DNA of 64,000 nt from an uncultured bacterium. GTDB lineage: Bacteria > Verrucomicrobiota > Kiritimatiellia > PWTM01. The stretch lies in assembly GCA_938010045.1 (NCBI GenBank), contig CALLFZ010000017.1, forward strand, positions 121,083 through 185,082, read 5' to 3'. The position numbers were made by a program, and so were the translations under genes. How positions within the stretch are numbered: position 1 is the first letter of the stretch; every line of letters starts with the position of its first letter. Shown here in pieces: positions 36,204 through 44,636 of the stretch. The notes under the pieces were generated by a model. That model had not been told where the DNA came from and ran no database searches. It saw nothing but the letters and a program-made list of their open reading frames with translations.

Positions 36204-36262
36204 CCGCACCATCCGGCGGTGCGGATGTGCAACAACTATACCGGCCGGCCGCCACTTCGCAA
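36204..36262 (-). promoter_or_regulatory. xylA promoter and downstream inverted repeat
   Basis: On the minus strand TTGCGA (36257-36262) and TATAGT (36235-36240) are 16 bp apart. Between this -10 and the xylA start lies CCGCACC-N7-GGTGCGG (36204-36224), a perfect 7-bp-arm inverted repeat well placed for a repressor operator or leader hairpin. Confidence 0.45.
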
Positions 36263-36390
36263 CCCACCTACCTCGTGCGCCGTTGCGCCGTGGAGGAAGG
36301 AGCCTGTGCCCGACGCCTTGACGCGTACGCTCGACTCTGGCACCGTGGATGCGGTCATTGAAACGACGCGATCAAGGACGTGGCCTCCGC

Positions 36391-37611
36391 ATGAACCTCC
36401 TCCGCCGGCGACGATTTCTGCAGAGCACGGCACTTGCGGTTCCCACCGTCTTGACCGGCGGCGCCTCAGCTGCGGCCACGCTGGTGCCGCCCCATCTCGA
36501 AGGCCTGGCCGACCTGTTCCGGCGCGATCCTCGGGCCGCAGCGTTGGCATGGTTTCGAGAAGCCAAGTTCGGCCTCTTCCTGCATTACGGGCTCTACTCC
36601 ATTCTCGGCCGTGGCGAATGGGTAATGCTGCGCGAAAAGATTCCGGTCGCGGAGTACGAAAAGCTGAAAGATCGGTTCACCGCGCGCCGGTTCGATGCCG
36701 ACTTCATCACTGACCTCGCGTGCGAAGCCGGCATGCGCTATGTGAACATCACTGCCCGCCACCACGACAGTTTCTGCCTCTTCGAAACCGCGCAGAATGA
36801 TTACCACGCCAAAGCCTCGCCCGCCCGCCGTGACCTGATCGCCGAACTCGCCGAGGCATGCCAGAAGAAGAAACTCGGGCTGTTCCTCTACTATTCCTAT
36901 GCGCTGGACTGGCGGCACCCGTACTTCTACAGCAACGAAGTTTCGAAGTGGAACATGGCACGTCCCGCCTATCCGACCCCGGAGCCTTCCTACAAGTTCC
37001 AAAAAGACGAGGACTTTCGCCACTACATTGAGTTCGTGCATGCCCAGCTTCGGGAGCTACTGACCCACTACGGGCCGCTGGCGGGTCTCTGGTTCGATCC
37101 AATCATGGGATATTACTCACGCCCGGACCTTTTCCCGATCGAAGAGACCTACGCCCTGGTTCGCCGCCTCCAGCCGCACTGTCTGATCTCGTTCAAACAG
37201 GGAGCCACGGGAACCGAAGACTTTGCCGCACCGGAGCGCACCGGACAGTCCCTCGAGGACCGCGTCCGGAAACTGATTGGGGAAGAGAGCGCCCGGATTG
37301 CCGCGCGCGCATGGGCCGCCAATCGCGACAAATGGAACGAAATCTGCGACACGCTGCAACCACAGGTCTGGGGTTATCAGGCCGCCGATGATGGCCGACA
37401 TCTCGACGCGCAGGAGACACTGCGCCGACTGGGCGCCGCCCTCGGCCGACGCTGCAATTTGCTGATGAACACCGGGCCGCTGCCGGAGGGCGAGATTCAC
37501 CCGGAGGATGTGGCGACCCTACGCGAGTGTGGCCGCAGGATCCGCGCAGACGGCTGGCCCCTCCCTCAGCCGCCGGCTGCACCGCACACGCCGTCGCCAA
37601 CGATACGTTGA
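36391..37611 (+). CDS. Exported alpha-L-fucosidase (GH29)
   Basis: 406 residues. The N-terminus has a Tat-like signal (LLRRRRFLQSTALAVPTVLTGG). The GH29 catalytic barrel is recognisable: WFREAKFGLFLHYGLYSILG, CEAGMRYVNITARHHDSFCLF, and GPLAGLWFDPIMGYY, whose aspartate (about 236) is the predicted nucleophile. It should remove alpha-L-fucose from glycans outside the cytoplasm. It lacks a clear C-terminal carbohydrate-binding domain, so it is on the short side. ATG 36391 has AAGGA about 11 nt upstream. It heads a rightward operon: oxidoreductase 4 begins 16 bp after its stop and a HEAT lipoprotein follows. Confidence 0.9.
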   Translation: MNLLRRRRFLQSTALAVPTVLTGGASAAATLVPPHLEGLADLFRRDPRAAALAWFREAKFGLFLHYGLYSILGRGEWVMLREKIPVAEYEKLKDRFTARRFDADFITDLACEAGMRYVNITARHHDSFCLFETAQNDYHAKASPARRDLIAELAEACQKKKLGLFLYYSYALDWRHPYFYSNEVSKWNMARPAYPTPEPSYKFQKDEDFRHYIEFVHAQLRELLTHYGPLAGLWFDPIMGYYSRPDLFPIEETYALVRRLQPHCLISFKQGATGTEDFAAPERTGQSLEDRVRKLIGEESARIAARAWAANRDKWNEICDTLQPQVWGYQAADDGRHLDAQETLRRLGAALGRRCNLLMNTGPLPEGEIHPEDVATLRECGRRIRADGWPLPQPPAAPHTPSPTIR

Positions 37612-37627
37612 GGTGTCAGGAGAGAAG

Positions 37628-38995
37628 ATGATGAACGCGTGTCCGCCTTCAACCCGCGCCACCCCCACCACCGTTACGCGGCGTTCGTTTCTTCAAGCGG
37701 CCGTTGCGGTATCGGCGCCCTTGATCGTGCCCGCGCAGGTTCTCGGTCGCGGCGGTCTCGTGCCGCCGAGCGAACGAATCACCATCGGGTGCATCGGCGT
37801 CGGAGGCCAAGGACAGGGCAACCTGCGGAACTTCATTGCGCAACCCGATGCCCAGGTTGTGGCGCTGTGCGACGTTGAGCGAGACGCCGCGGGCAAGGGG
37901 CTTGTGCCGGCCATCGCCACCGCGCGCACCCACGCCGAAAAGGTCGGCCGCGCCATCGGCGAACAGGACCTCGCCACCTATCACGATTTTCGCGAGCTCC
38001 TCGCCCGCGAGGACATTGACGTGGTGTCGATTTCCACGCCCGACCACTGGCACGGCCTCATCTGCGTGGCCGCTGCCCGTGCGGGCAAGGACATCTACTG
38101 CGAGAAACCGCTGACGAATTCGATTCCGGAGGGCCGCGCAGTGTGCGGTGCGGTGAAGCGATACGGACGCGTGCTCCAAACGGGTAGCCACGAGCGGTCG
38201 AACGACAGCTGCCGCTTCGCCTGGGAATTGGTCAACAACGGCCGGATCGGCCGCCTGCGCGAAGTTGAGGTTCGCCTGCCCACATCCGAACCTCACCATC
38301 AGCGCATCCGGCAGGCCGTCGGCCCGTTCGAACCCCAAACGCCGCCCGAGTCGCTGGACTACGACTTCTGGCTCGGTCCGGCCCCCTGGCGGCCCTATTT
38401 CCCCAATGCGACGCACTTCGGTTGGCGGTTCTGGATGGCCACAGGCGGCGGAGAAATGACCGACCGCGGCGCCCATGTGCTCGACCTCGTCCAATACATC
38501 ACGAACCACGACGACAGCGGACCGGTCTGGCTGCGGGCCACAGGACGTCGCGGACCAAGCCCGATCTTTGACGCGTTCATGGACTTCGAATTCGAATACC
38601 GCTACGCCGACGGCCTCCGCGTTCATGGCCGCAGCGAGGGCGACCGCGGTTTGAAACTCGTCGGAACGGACGGATGGATTTTCATTCACATTCACGGTGG
38701 TCGCCTTGAGGCCGACCCGCCTTCTCTGCTCCGCGAACGAATCCTGCCGCACGAACGGCGCACGGAACGTAGTGGCGGGCACCATCGGAATTTCCTCGAC
38801 GCGGTGCGGTCGCGCCGCCGGCCGATCGCCGATCACGAGATCGGACATCGCTCGGCAACGATTTGCCACCTGCTGAACGCCTCGATGGAGCTGGCCCGAC
38901 CGATCCGCTGGGATCCGGCCGCCGAGCGCATCATCGGCGACTCGGAAGCCCAACGCTGGATCGAACGGCCGATGCGCGCTCCGTGGCGGATCTGA
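37628..38995 (+). CDS. Tat-exported Gfo/Idh/MocA-family oxidoreductase 4
   Basis: 455 residues. Tat signal TRRSFLQAAVAVSAP ends near VLGRG. The Rossmann fold starts ITIGCIGVGGQGQGN; ISTPDHWHGLIC and YCEKPLTNSIPEG give the family motifs. The C-terminal domain has GGGEMTDRGAHVLDLVQY and a late HHRNFLDAVRSRRRPIADHEIGHRS-type segment (about 415-438) closely matching oxidoreductase 2. Substrate unknown; position after GH29 suggests a released or terminal sugar. AGGAGAG precedes ATG 37628. The HEAT lipoprotein starts 20 bp downstream, reproducing the order found at 21.8-25.3 kb. Confidence 0.93.
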   Translation: MMNACPPSTRATPTTVTRRSFLQAAVAVSAPLIVPAQVLGRGGLVPPSERITIGCIGVGGQGQGNLRNFIAQPDAQVVALCDVERDAAGKGLVPAIATARTHAEKVGRAIGEQDLATYHDFRELLAREDIDVVSISTPDHWHGLICVAAARAGKDIYCEKPLTNSIPEGRAVCGAVKRYGRVLQTGSHERSNDSCRFAWELVNNGRIGRLREVEVRLPTSEPHHQRIRQAVGPFEPQTPPESLDYDFWLGPAPWRPYFPNATHFGWRFWMATGGGEMTDRGAHVLDLVQYITNHDDSGPVWLRATGRRGPSPIFDAFMDFEFEYRYADGLRVHGRSEGDRGLKLVGTDGWIFIHIHGGRLEADPPSLLRERILPHERRTERSGGHHRNFLDAVRSRRRPIADHEIGHRSATICHLLNASMELARPIRWDPAAERIIGDSEAQRWIERPMRAPWRI

Positions 38996-39015
38996 ACCAT
39001 AGAGGAACGATTTCC

Positions 39016-41079
39016 ATGAACCTACGACGTCTGACTGGATACACGGTCATGCTCGGCGCTGCGGCATGGCTCGCCGGTGGGTGTGTGTCCGTCTCGCCGA
39101 CGGCCACGGAACGCGCGACGACGCTCCGCGAGACCATGGCGTCCGTCGCGCAATGGGAGTACGGCCAGGACCGCGCACCCCTTGTGGCGGCCGAGCAGGT
39201 GCTGAACGCGTGCCGTACCGCTGCCGGACGATCTGCCGCCGAAGCCGCCCTTCTCGCGCTGGCCCGCGACCCCTCGGCATCCCGGGGCGCGCGTCAGTTT
39301 GCACTGCAACAGCTAGGGCGGTTCGGGTCGCCCGGCTCGGTGGAGCCATTGCTGCAGCTGCTCGCGGATCCCGCCGTGGGACCCGATGCGGCCGCGACGC
39401 TCGAACGGATGCGCACACCGGGTGTGGACGACCGACTTCGGTCGGCGCTGCCCCATCTGCCGGCGGCTGGGCAGGCACACGTGCTGCGGATTCTCGGGAC
39501 CCATGCGGAAGCGCAATCGGTCAGCGCCATCGAGCCGTTCCTACGATCGCAGGACACCGAGCTTGCCGCGCTCGCGGTGCGGGCGCTGGGTCGAATCGCG
39601 ACGCCGGCCGCCGCCGACCTCTTGATCCGTTACATCGAGGTCGCCGCCCGTGTTGCTCAGGACGGAGGATGGGATGCATGCCTGGCCTGCCTTGATACGG
39701 CGATTGCGCGCGCGGATCGTGGGACGGCGGAACGATGTCTCGTCGCCCTCGATGGCGCCCGAGCGCCCGACCACGTGCGGGCGGCTGCGGCGCTGGCAAC
39801 CGCTGCTGCAACGTCCGCGAATGAACGGCTATACCGTGCTCTCACGATGCTCGGCTCGACCAACGGCGCGATGCAGGCCGCCGGCGTCGAGATTCTGAAA
39901 CGGTATTCCGATGACGCCGCCCTGGCTCGCGCGGCCAACGCGCTCGGGATCCTCCCCGCAGCTTCGCAGGTGGCGGTTCTGGGGCTGCTGGAGGACCGCG
40001 GTGCCCCCGGCGCCGATCGCCTGATCCAGCCCCTCCTCGCGTCCAGCGAACCGGCCGTCCGAACGGCCGCGCTCCGGGCACTGGGCGGGGCCGGCTCCGC
40101 TGAGTCGGTGGCCGTTCTCGCGAAGGCCGCTGCGGAGAGTCCGGAGGAGGAGCGCGCCGTCGCCCGTCGGGCATTGCGGCGCATCAACGGCCCGGGTGTA
40201 GACCAACGTTTCGAAGAGCTCCTCCGCACGACGGACGGCGACGTGCGGCTCGAGCTGCTGCGCGCGGTCGGGGATCGGGGCGTTCCAACGCTTGCGCCGG
40301 TGGTGTTCGAGCTGACGGCATCGTCCGACGACGCGTTGCGCCGCGAGGCCATCAAGCAGGCCGGCGCCCTTGCGGGTGCGGCGCAATGGTCCCGACTTTT
40401 GGACGGGCTGATGAGTTCCACCCATGAGGCGGATACGGCCGCCTGGGTCACCGCGGCGGAGGCCGCCGCGCTGCGCTTGTCCCGCTCGGCCAGTGACCTC
40501 GCCGCTCGCTGGACGGCTGCCAAATCGCCCACCTCGCGGATCGCACTGCTCTCCCTGGTCGGACGGCTGCGTCCGCCCGAGCTGCTCCCAGCCGTCGCGG
40601 AGGCCGCCGGCTCCGAGGACGCGGCCATACGCAACGCCGCCATCCGAGCGCTGAGCGCTTGGGCGGATCCTTCCGCGTTGGCGCCTCTCATGGCGGCGGC
40701 GCGGCACGCGGACGCCGCGACCCGCCGGCTGGCCCAGCGGGGCCTTGTGCAGGTGCTGCGTCAAGCGACCGGCCTCGATACCTCCGAGCGCACCGCGCGC
40801 GCGGCGGACATCGCCCCCATGCTCGAACACGCCGATGAACAGCGGGCGTTGCTCGCCATCCTCGCGGAGAGCGGCCCCGCCGGCGCGGAGGTGGCAGCGC
40901 GGTTTCTCGACCAGCCGGCCGTTCGCGCCGAGGCAGAGCTTGCCGTGCTGCGGGCGGCGCGCGCTGCCGGTGCCCGCCCCGCGCCCAGCGTTCGCGCGGC
41001 GTTGGAGCGAATTGCGAAGGACAGCGAGGCCGCCGACCGTCGTGAAGAAGCGGCAAAACTTCTCGCTCCCCCGTTGTAA
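39016..41079 (+). CDS. HEAT-repeat lipoprotein, paralogue of the HEAT protein at 22 kb
   Basis: 687 residues. The signal ends LAGGCVSV, a slightly non-canonical lipobox with the lipid-bearing cysteine near residue 23. The rest is continuous HEAT-type helices, for example DTELAALAVRALGRIATPAA, EPAVRTAALRALGGAGSAES and DAAIRNAAIRALSAWADPSA. The C-terminal 250 residues align by eye with the HEAT protein at 21830-23917 (FLDQPAVRAEAELAV against ALDIPGVRAEARIAV). GAGGAA precedes ATG 39016. As in the other copy, it directly follows a Tat-exported oxidoreductase, so a periplasmic scaffold or partner role is inferred. Confidence 0.85.
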   Translation: MNLRRLTGYTVMLGAAAWLAGGCVSVSPTATERATTLRETMASVAQWEYGQDRAPLVAAEQVLNACRTAAGRSAAEAALLALARDPSASRGARQFALQQLGRFGSPGSVEPLLQLLADPAVGPDAAATLERMRTPGVDDRLRSALPHLPAAGQAHVLRILGTHAEAQSVSAIEPFLRSQDTELAALAVRALGRIATPAAADLLIRYIEVAARVAQDGGWDACLACLDTAIARADRGTAERCLVALDGARAPDHVRAAAALATAAATSANERLYRALTMLGSTNGAMQAAGVEILKRYSDDAALARAANALGILPAASQVAVLGLLEDRGAPGADRLIQPLLASSEPAVRTAALRALGGAGSAESVAVLAKAAAESPEEERAVARRALRRINGPGVDQRFEELLRTTDGDVRLELLRAVGDRGVPTLAPVVFELTASSDDALRREAIKQAGALAGAAQWSRLLDGLMSSTHEADTAAWVTAAEAAALRLSRSASDLAARWTAAKSPTSRIALLSLVGRLRPPELLPAVAEAAGSEDAAIRNAAIRALSAWADPSALAPLMAAARHADAATRRLAQRGLVQVLRQATGLDTSERTARAADIAPMLEHADEQRALLAILAESGPAGAEVAARFLDQPAVRAEAELAVLRAARAAGARPAPSVRAALERIAKDSEAADRREEAAKLLAPPL

Positions 41080-41118
41080 GGAACGAAAGGAACGACGCCC
41101 GACCGTTCCTGCCCCCCG

Positions 41119-41138
41119 CCGACCAATTTCACGGTCGG
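41119..41138. terminator. Hairpin between two convergent genes
   Basis: CCGACC and GGTCGG form 6-bp arms around an 8-nt A/T-richer loop, about 40 bp after the HEAT lipoprotein stop and 150 bp from the kinase stop on the other strand. Position suggests a terminator for either direction, but no U-tract is visible. Confidence 0.3.
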
Positions 41139-41287
41139 GATGAGGTGTCAGCGTCCCGCCCCGGCCGACGAACGGCGAACTTTGTTGGGCCGCATCGCCG
41201 CTCCCGCATTTCCGTTACCCCCTCCGCGGCTCGAAGGCCGCGCGCGGTCGCTCTCGGCGGGCTCAGCCCCTTCCGTCGCCGCACTCG

Positions 41288-42634
41288 TTAGTAATGGTAC
41301 TCGCTGCCACCGATGAACTCGCGAAGGAGCGACCGTCGCGGGATGACGTCGTCGGTCTCGACCGTCGTCAGCGGTTCGAGCCACTCATACAGCCGCTTGG
41401 CTCGCAGGTAAGCATCCTGCCGCCTCGGCTCGTCCCGGCAGGCGCGGATGGCCTCGGGCAAGACGTTCCACACCCGCGGCTTCAGAATCGGAAGCTCGTG
41501 CGGCAGTGCGCTATTAACGATGAAATCCACCTCACCGATGAACGGAATGATGTATTTGAGTTCGCTCGACCGCACGTAATGCCAGTGGGTGATCGTTTCG
41601 AGCGGGCGGTGGTTGCGGTGCCAGGCGTCTCGCACCATCCGCCGCATCATGCGCAGGTCCGCCCAGCGCAGAAACTCGCCGTGCGCGTTGCGGATCTGTT
41701 CGAGGGTCTCGATGTAGATGCGGAACTTCTGCGCCGCTGGGATCGAACCCGTCAATGGGCCATAGAGGCCGTGCAGGCTGTCGATCAGCAGGATTTCATC
41801 GGACTGTAGCCGCACGGGCGTGACGTTGAGGGTTCGCCGCCCCGTCGTGAAATCGTACCGAGGCGCAAGGATCTCGCGGCCCGCCAGGAGGTCGGTCAGG
41901 TGGCGATTGATTAGTTCGATGTCCAACGCCTGGGGCGTTTCGTAATCGTAGTCGCCAAACTCGTCGCGCGGGTGCTGTTCTAGGTCGAAAAAGTAGTTGT
42001 CGAGATTCAACGCGCGAAGATGCAGCCCCGCGGCCTCCAGGTGTTCAGAGAGCTTCAGCGTCGTGGTGGTTTTGCCGGAGGAGGAGGGCCCCGCCACAAT
42101 CACGAGGCGTACGTCGGCCCTCCGCTCGATGATGCGGGAGGCCGCGGTACGCACGTCCGCCTCGTACCTCGCCTCGACGTCGCGCACGAGCTGCGCATAT
42201 CGCCCCTCCGCGATGCGCCGGTTGAGATCGGCGATGCTGGCGCATTCGTGGTCGAGGTTCCAGCGCAGAACCTCATAGATCACGCGGTACGGGATATTGT
42301 CCGTGGCCTCGATGCGCCGGGCGCGCGCGTCGCGCAGCCGCGCGCGCTCGTGACGGTAAATGATGTAGGCGCGGGCAGCCTCCGCGCGACCAGACTGCAT
42401 CAGCACGCGTTCCACGATGTCCTGAATGTCCTCCACGGTCGGGGCCGCCGCAGGGCCATACGCGGACGCGAGCATTGCCTCGACATCGCGGGCCAGCGAG
42501 GCCGCAACCCGCCGGTCGCCCTGACCGATCGAAGCGAGCGCGCGCAAGATCGCCGTTTCAATTCGATCGCGATCGTAGGGAACGATCTGGCCGTCTCGTT
42601 TGACGACGCGCTGAGGAGGCGCACTCGGGATCAT
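41288..42634 (-). CDS. ATP-cone domain fused to uridine-kinase-like P-loop kinase
   Basis: 448 residues. Residues about 8-100 look like an ATP-cone (VVKRDGQIVPYDRDRIETAI, ending with YIIYRHERARLRD), the nucleotide-sensing module of ribonucleotide reductases and NrdR. The kinase part has Walker A AGPSSSGKTTTTLKL (about 181-195), a segment RALNLDNYFFDLEQHPRDEFGDYDYETP typical of uridine kinase/phosphoribulokinase-like enzymes, and ILLIDSLHGLYGPL as Walker B. The likely reaction is phosphorylation of a nucleoside or small alcohol, regulated by ATP/dATP; substrate unknown. It begins 7 bp after the rpoD stop, with GAGG upstream of ATG 42634, so it is very likely co-transcribed with rpoD. Confidence 0.82.
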   Translation of the reverse strand: MIPSAPPQRVVKRDGQIVPYDRDRIETAILRALASIGQGDRRVAASLARDVEAMLASAYGPAAAPTVEDIQDIVERVLMQSGRAEAARAYIIYRHERARLRDARARRIEATDNIPYRVIYEVLRWNLDHECASIADLNRRIAEGRYAQLVRDVEARYEADVRTAASRIIERRADVRLVIVAGPSSSGKTTTTLKLSEHLEAAGLHLRALNLDNYFFDLEQHPRDEFGDYDYETPQALDIELINRHLTDLLAGREILAPRYDFTTGRRTLNVTPVRLQSDEILLIDSLHGLYGPLTGSIPAAQKFRIYIETLEQIRNAHGEFLRWADLRMMRRMVRDAWHRNHRPLETITHWHYVRSSELKYIIPFIGEVDFIVNSALPHELPILKPRVWNVLPEAIRACRDEPRRQDAYLRAKRLYEWLEPLTTVETDDVIPRRSLLREFIGGSEYHY

Positions 42635-42641
42635 CGAGGCC

Positions 42642-44483
42642 TCAACCGCGGCTTTCGAGGAAGCCTTCGAGCTTCCGGATGCGCGTGGGGTGCCGCAGTT
42701 TTCGCAGCGCCTTGGCTTCGATCTGTCGGATGCGCTCCCGCGTCACACGGAACTTGCGGCCGACCTCTTCGAGCGTGCGGGAATACCCGTCGATCAGGCC
42801 GAACCGAAGTTTCAGGACCTCCTGCTCCCGTTCCGTCAGCGTCTGCATCACCTCCCGCAGGCGCTCTTTCATCATCGCGTGCGCGGTGACATGAGCAGGA
42901 TCCTCTGCGGTCGCGTCGGCGATGAAATCGCCGTAGCTGGTGTCGTCACTGTCGCCGACGGGGCTGTGCAGCGAAATCGGCTGCTGCGCGATCTTCAAAA
43001 TGCCGCGGACCCGTTCGACCGGCAGATTCATTTCCTCCGCGAGCTCTTCCGGCGTCGGCTCGCGCCCGTATTCCTGGAGCAACTGCTTCTGGACGCGCAT
43101 CAGCTTGTTGATCGTCTCGATCATGTGCACGGGAATACGGATCGTGCGCGCCTGGTCCGCGATCGAACGGGTGATCGCCTGCCGGATCCACCACGTCGCG
43201 TATGTGCTGAACTTATACCCGCGCCGGTATTCGAATTTTTCCACCGCCTTCATGAGGCCCATGTTTCCCTCCTGGATGAGGTCAAGGAAGGAGAGCCCCC
43301 GGTTGGTGTACTTCTTCGCAATGCTGATCACGAGGCGCAGGTTCGCCTCGACCATCTCGGATTTGGCCCGCTGCGCATTGCGCATCCACGTCTTGAAGTC
43401 CCGGTAGCGCGCCTCGAACTCCTCGGATGGCACGAGCGCGTCTCTCGCGATCGCCTCGAGGCGCGACATGGCCTCGGCCACCGCCGGCGGCACGGGCCGG
43501 CCTCGCGCGCGTCCTCGCCACGCTTCGATCGCTCGCGACGCCTCGCGGAACTGCGCGTAGACTTCATCGGCCACCGCCACGCAATCCTCGATCGCCTTCT
43601 GTTTAAAACAGAACTTCTTGAGAAGCTCCTCCATGCGTTGCCGCGCGCGCTCGAACGCCTGTCGTGCGCTCGCATCGGCGGCCTTCGACCGCTTTCGGCG
43701 CCGCATCCATTCATCAAACCGTTGAACCGCGGCCCGGTGGGCGCGCGCAACCTCCTGGCAGAGCGCCGGCAATCGTTTGAGATAACGGTCGCGACTGCCT
43801 GCGAGCTTGTCGTTCACGACCCGGTCGAACCGCTCCCGCCCGTGTCCTAGCCGCTCCGCGATGTCCGTGAACGCGCGCACGGCAAACCCGAACCGACAGA
43901 ACAGCTGACGGCTTTGGAGTTCCGCCTCCTCGATCCGCTTCGAAATCTCCACTTCCTGCTCGCGCGTGAGGAGCTGCACCTGCCCCATCTGCTTCAGGTA
44001 CATCCGAACCGGATCATCGAGCACATCGGCGCGCTGCGCATGACGCGCGCGGGTCTCCTCTTCCAGTTGCGACTTGTACTTGTCGACGTCGGCCGAGCTG
44101 ATGACGTCGATGTCCATGCTCCGGAACATCATCAGCAGGCCGTCCAATTCGGCGGGGCTCACGCAGCTTTCCGGCAACGCGTCGTTGATGTCGTCGAACG
44201 TCAGATAGCCACCCTGCTCGCTGGCGAGGGAAATGAGTTCCTTGATCTTCTGATTCCGAGTCTCGCGATCCATCCGCGTCGTCGTGGCCAATGGCGCTCC
44301 GGCGGCCGCGGCCCGCACTTCGGCGGCACCAACCAGCAACGGCCCGGCGGCCGCGGCGGCCGAGCGCTGCGGCGCCGAGGCCGGCCGGGAAACCTCCGTG
44401 CGGGACGGCGTCTCGCCCGACCGGGACCCGCGCGACAATGACGAACGAGACGGTTTCGAACGTTTTTGACGGTGCTGACCCAT
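42642..44483 (-). CDS. rpoD: RNA polymerase primary sigma factor
   Basis: 613 residues, primary sigma-70 length. An Arg/Ser/Ala-rich N-terminal tail (1-70) precedes region 1.1 (about 78-130, [20 protein letters not shown]), region 1.2 ([22 protein letters not shown]), a non-conserved spacer, region 2 ([20 protein letters not shown], and [20 protein letters not shown]), region 3 and region 4.2 ([20 protein letters not shown]). It directs transcription of housekeeping genes. ATG 44483 ([12 protein letters not shown]) has GAGGAG at ideal distance. TATAAT at 44515-44520 may be its -10. The ATP-cone kinase follows 7 bp downstream. Confidence 0.96.
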   Translation of the reverse strand: MGQHRQKRSKPSRSSLSRGSRSGETPSRTEVSRPASAPQRSAAAAAGPLLVGAAEVRAAAAGAPLATTTRMDRETRNQKIKELISLASEQGGYLTFDDINDALPESCVSPAELDGLLMMFRSMDIDVISSADVDKYKSQLEEETRARHAQRADVLDDPVRMYLKQMGQVQLLTREQEVEISKRIEEAELQSRQLFCRFGFAVRAFTDIAERLGHGRERFDRVVNDKLAGSRDRYLKRLPALCQEVARAHRAAVQRFDEWMRRRKRSKAADASARQAFERARQRMEELLKKFCFKQKAIEDCVAVADEVYAQFREASRAIEAWRGRARGRPVPPAVAEAMSRLEAIARDALVPSEEFEARYRDFKTWMRNAQRAKSEMVEANLRLVISIAKKYTNRGLSFLDLIQEGNMGLMKAVEKFEYRRGYKFSTYATWWIRQAITRSIADQARTIRIPVHMIETINKLMRVQKQLLQEYGREPTPEELAEEMNLPVERVRGILKIAQQPISLHSPVGDSDDTSYGDFIADATAEDPAHVTAHAMMKERLREVMQTLTEREQEVLKLRFGLIDGYSRTLEEVGRKFRVTRERIRQIEAKALRKLRHPTRIRKLEGFLESRG

Positions 44484-44514
44484 GCGCTCCTCGTCTCGGC
44501 GATAGAATCCGCCC

Positions 44515-44520
44515 ATTATA
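44515..44520 (-). promoter_or_regulatory. Consensus -10 hexamer before rpoD
   Basis: TATAAT on the minus strand, in an unusually A/T-rich patch, about 32 bp before the rpoD start codon. No convincing -35 is seen at 16-18 bp. Supports a short leader. Confidence 0.4.
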
Positions 44521-44636
44521 CCGAAAGACTCTCCACTATATTGCGCCGCGGGGAAGGCGTCAAATCACCGCTGCGCGCGACAAGCCGAGGGCGTCGGGCC
44601 TTGTGCGTTCGGGCCGGCACACCTAATCTTCAACGC

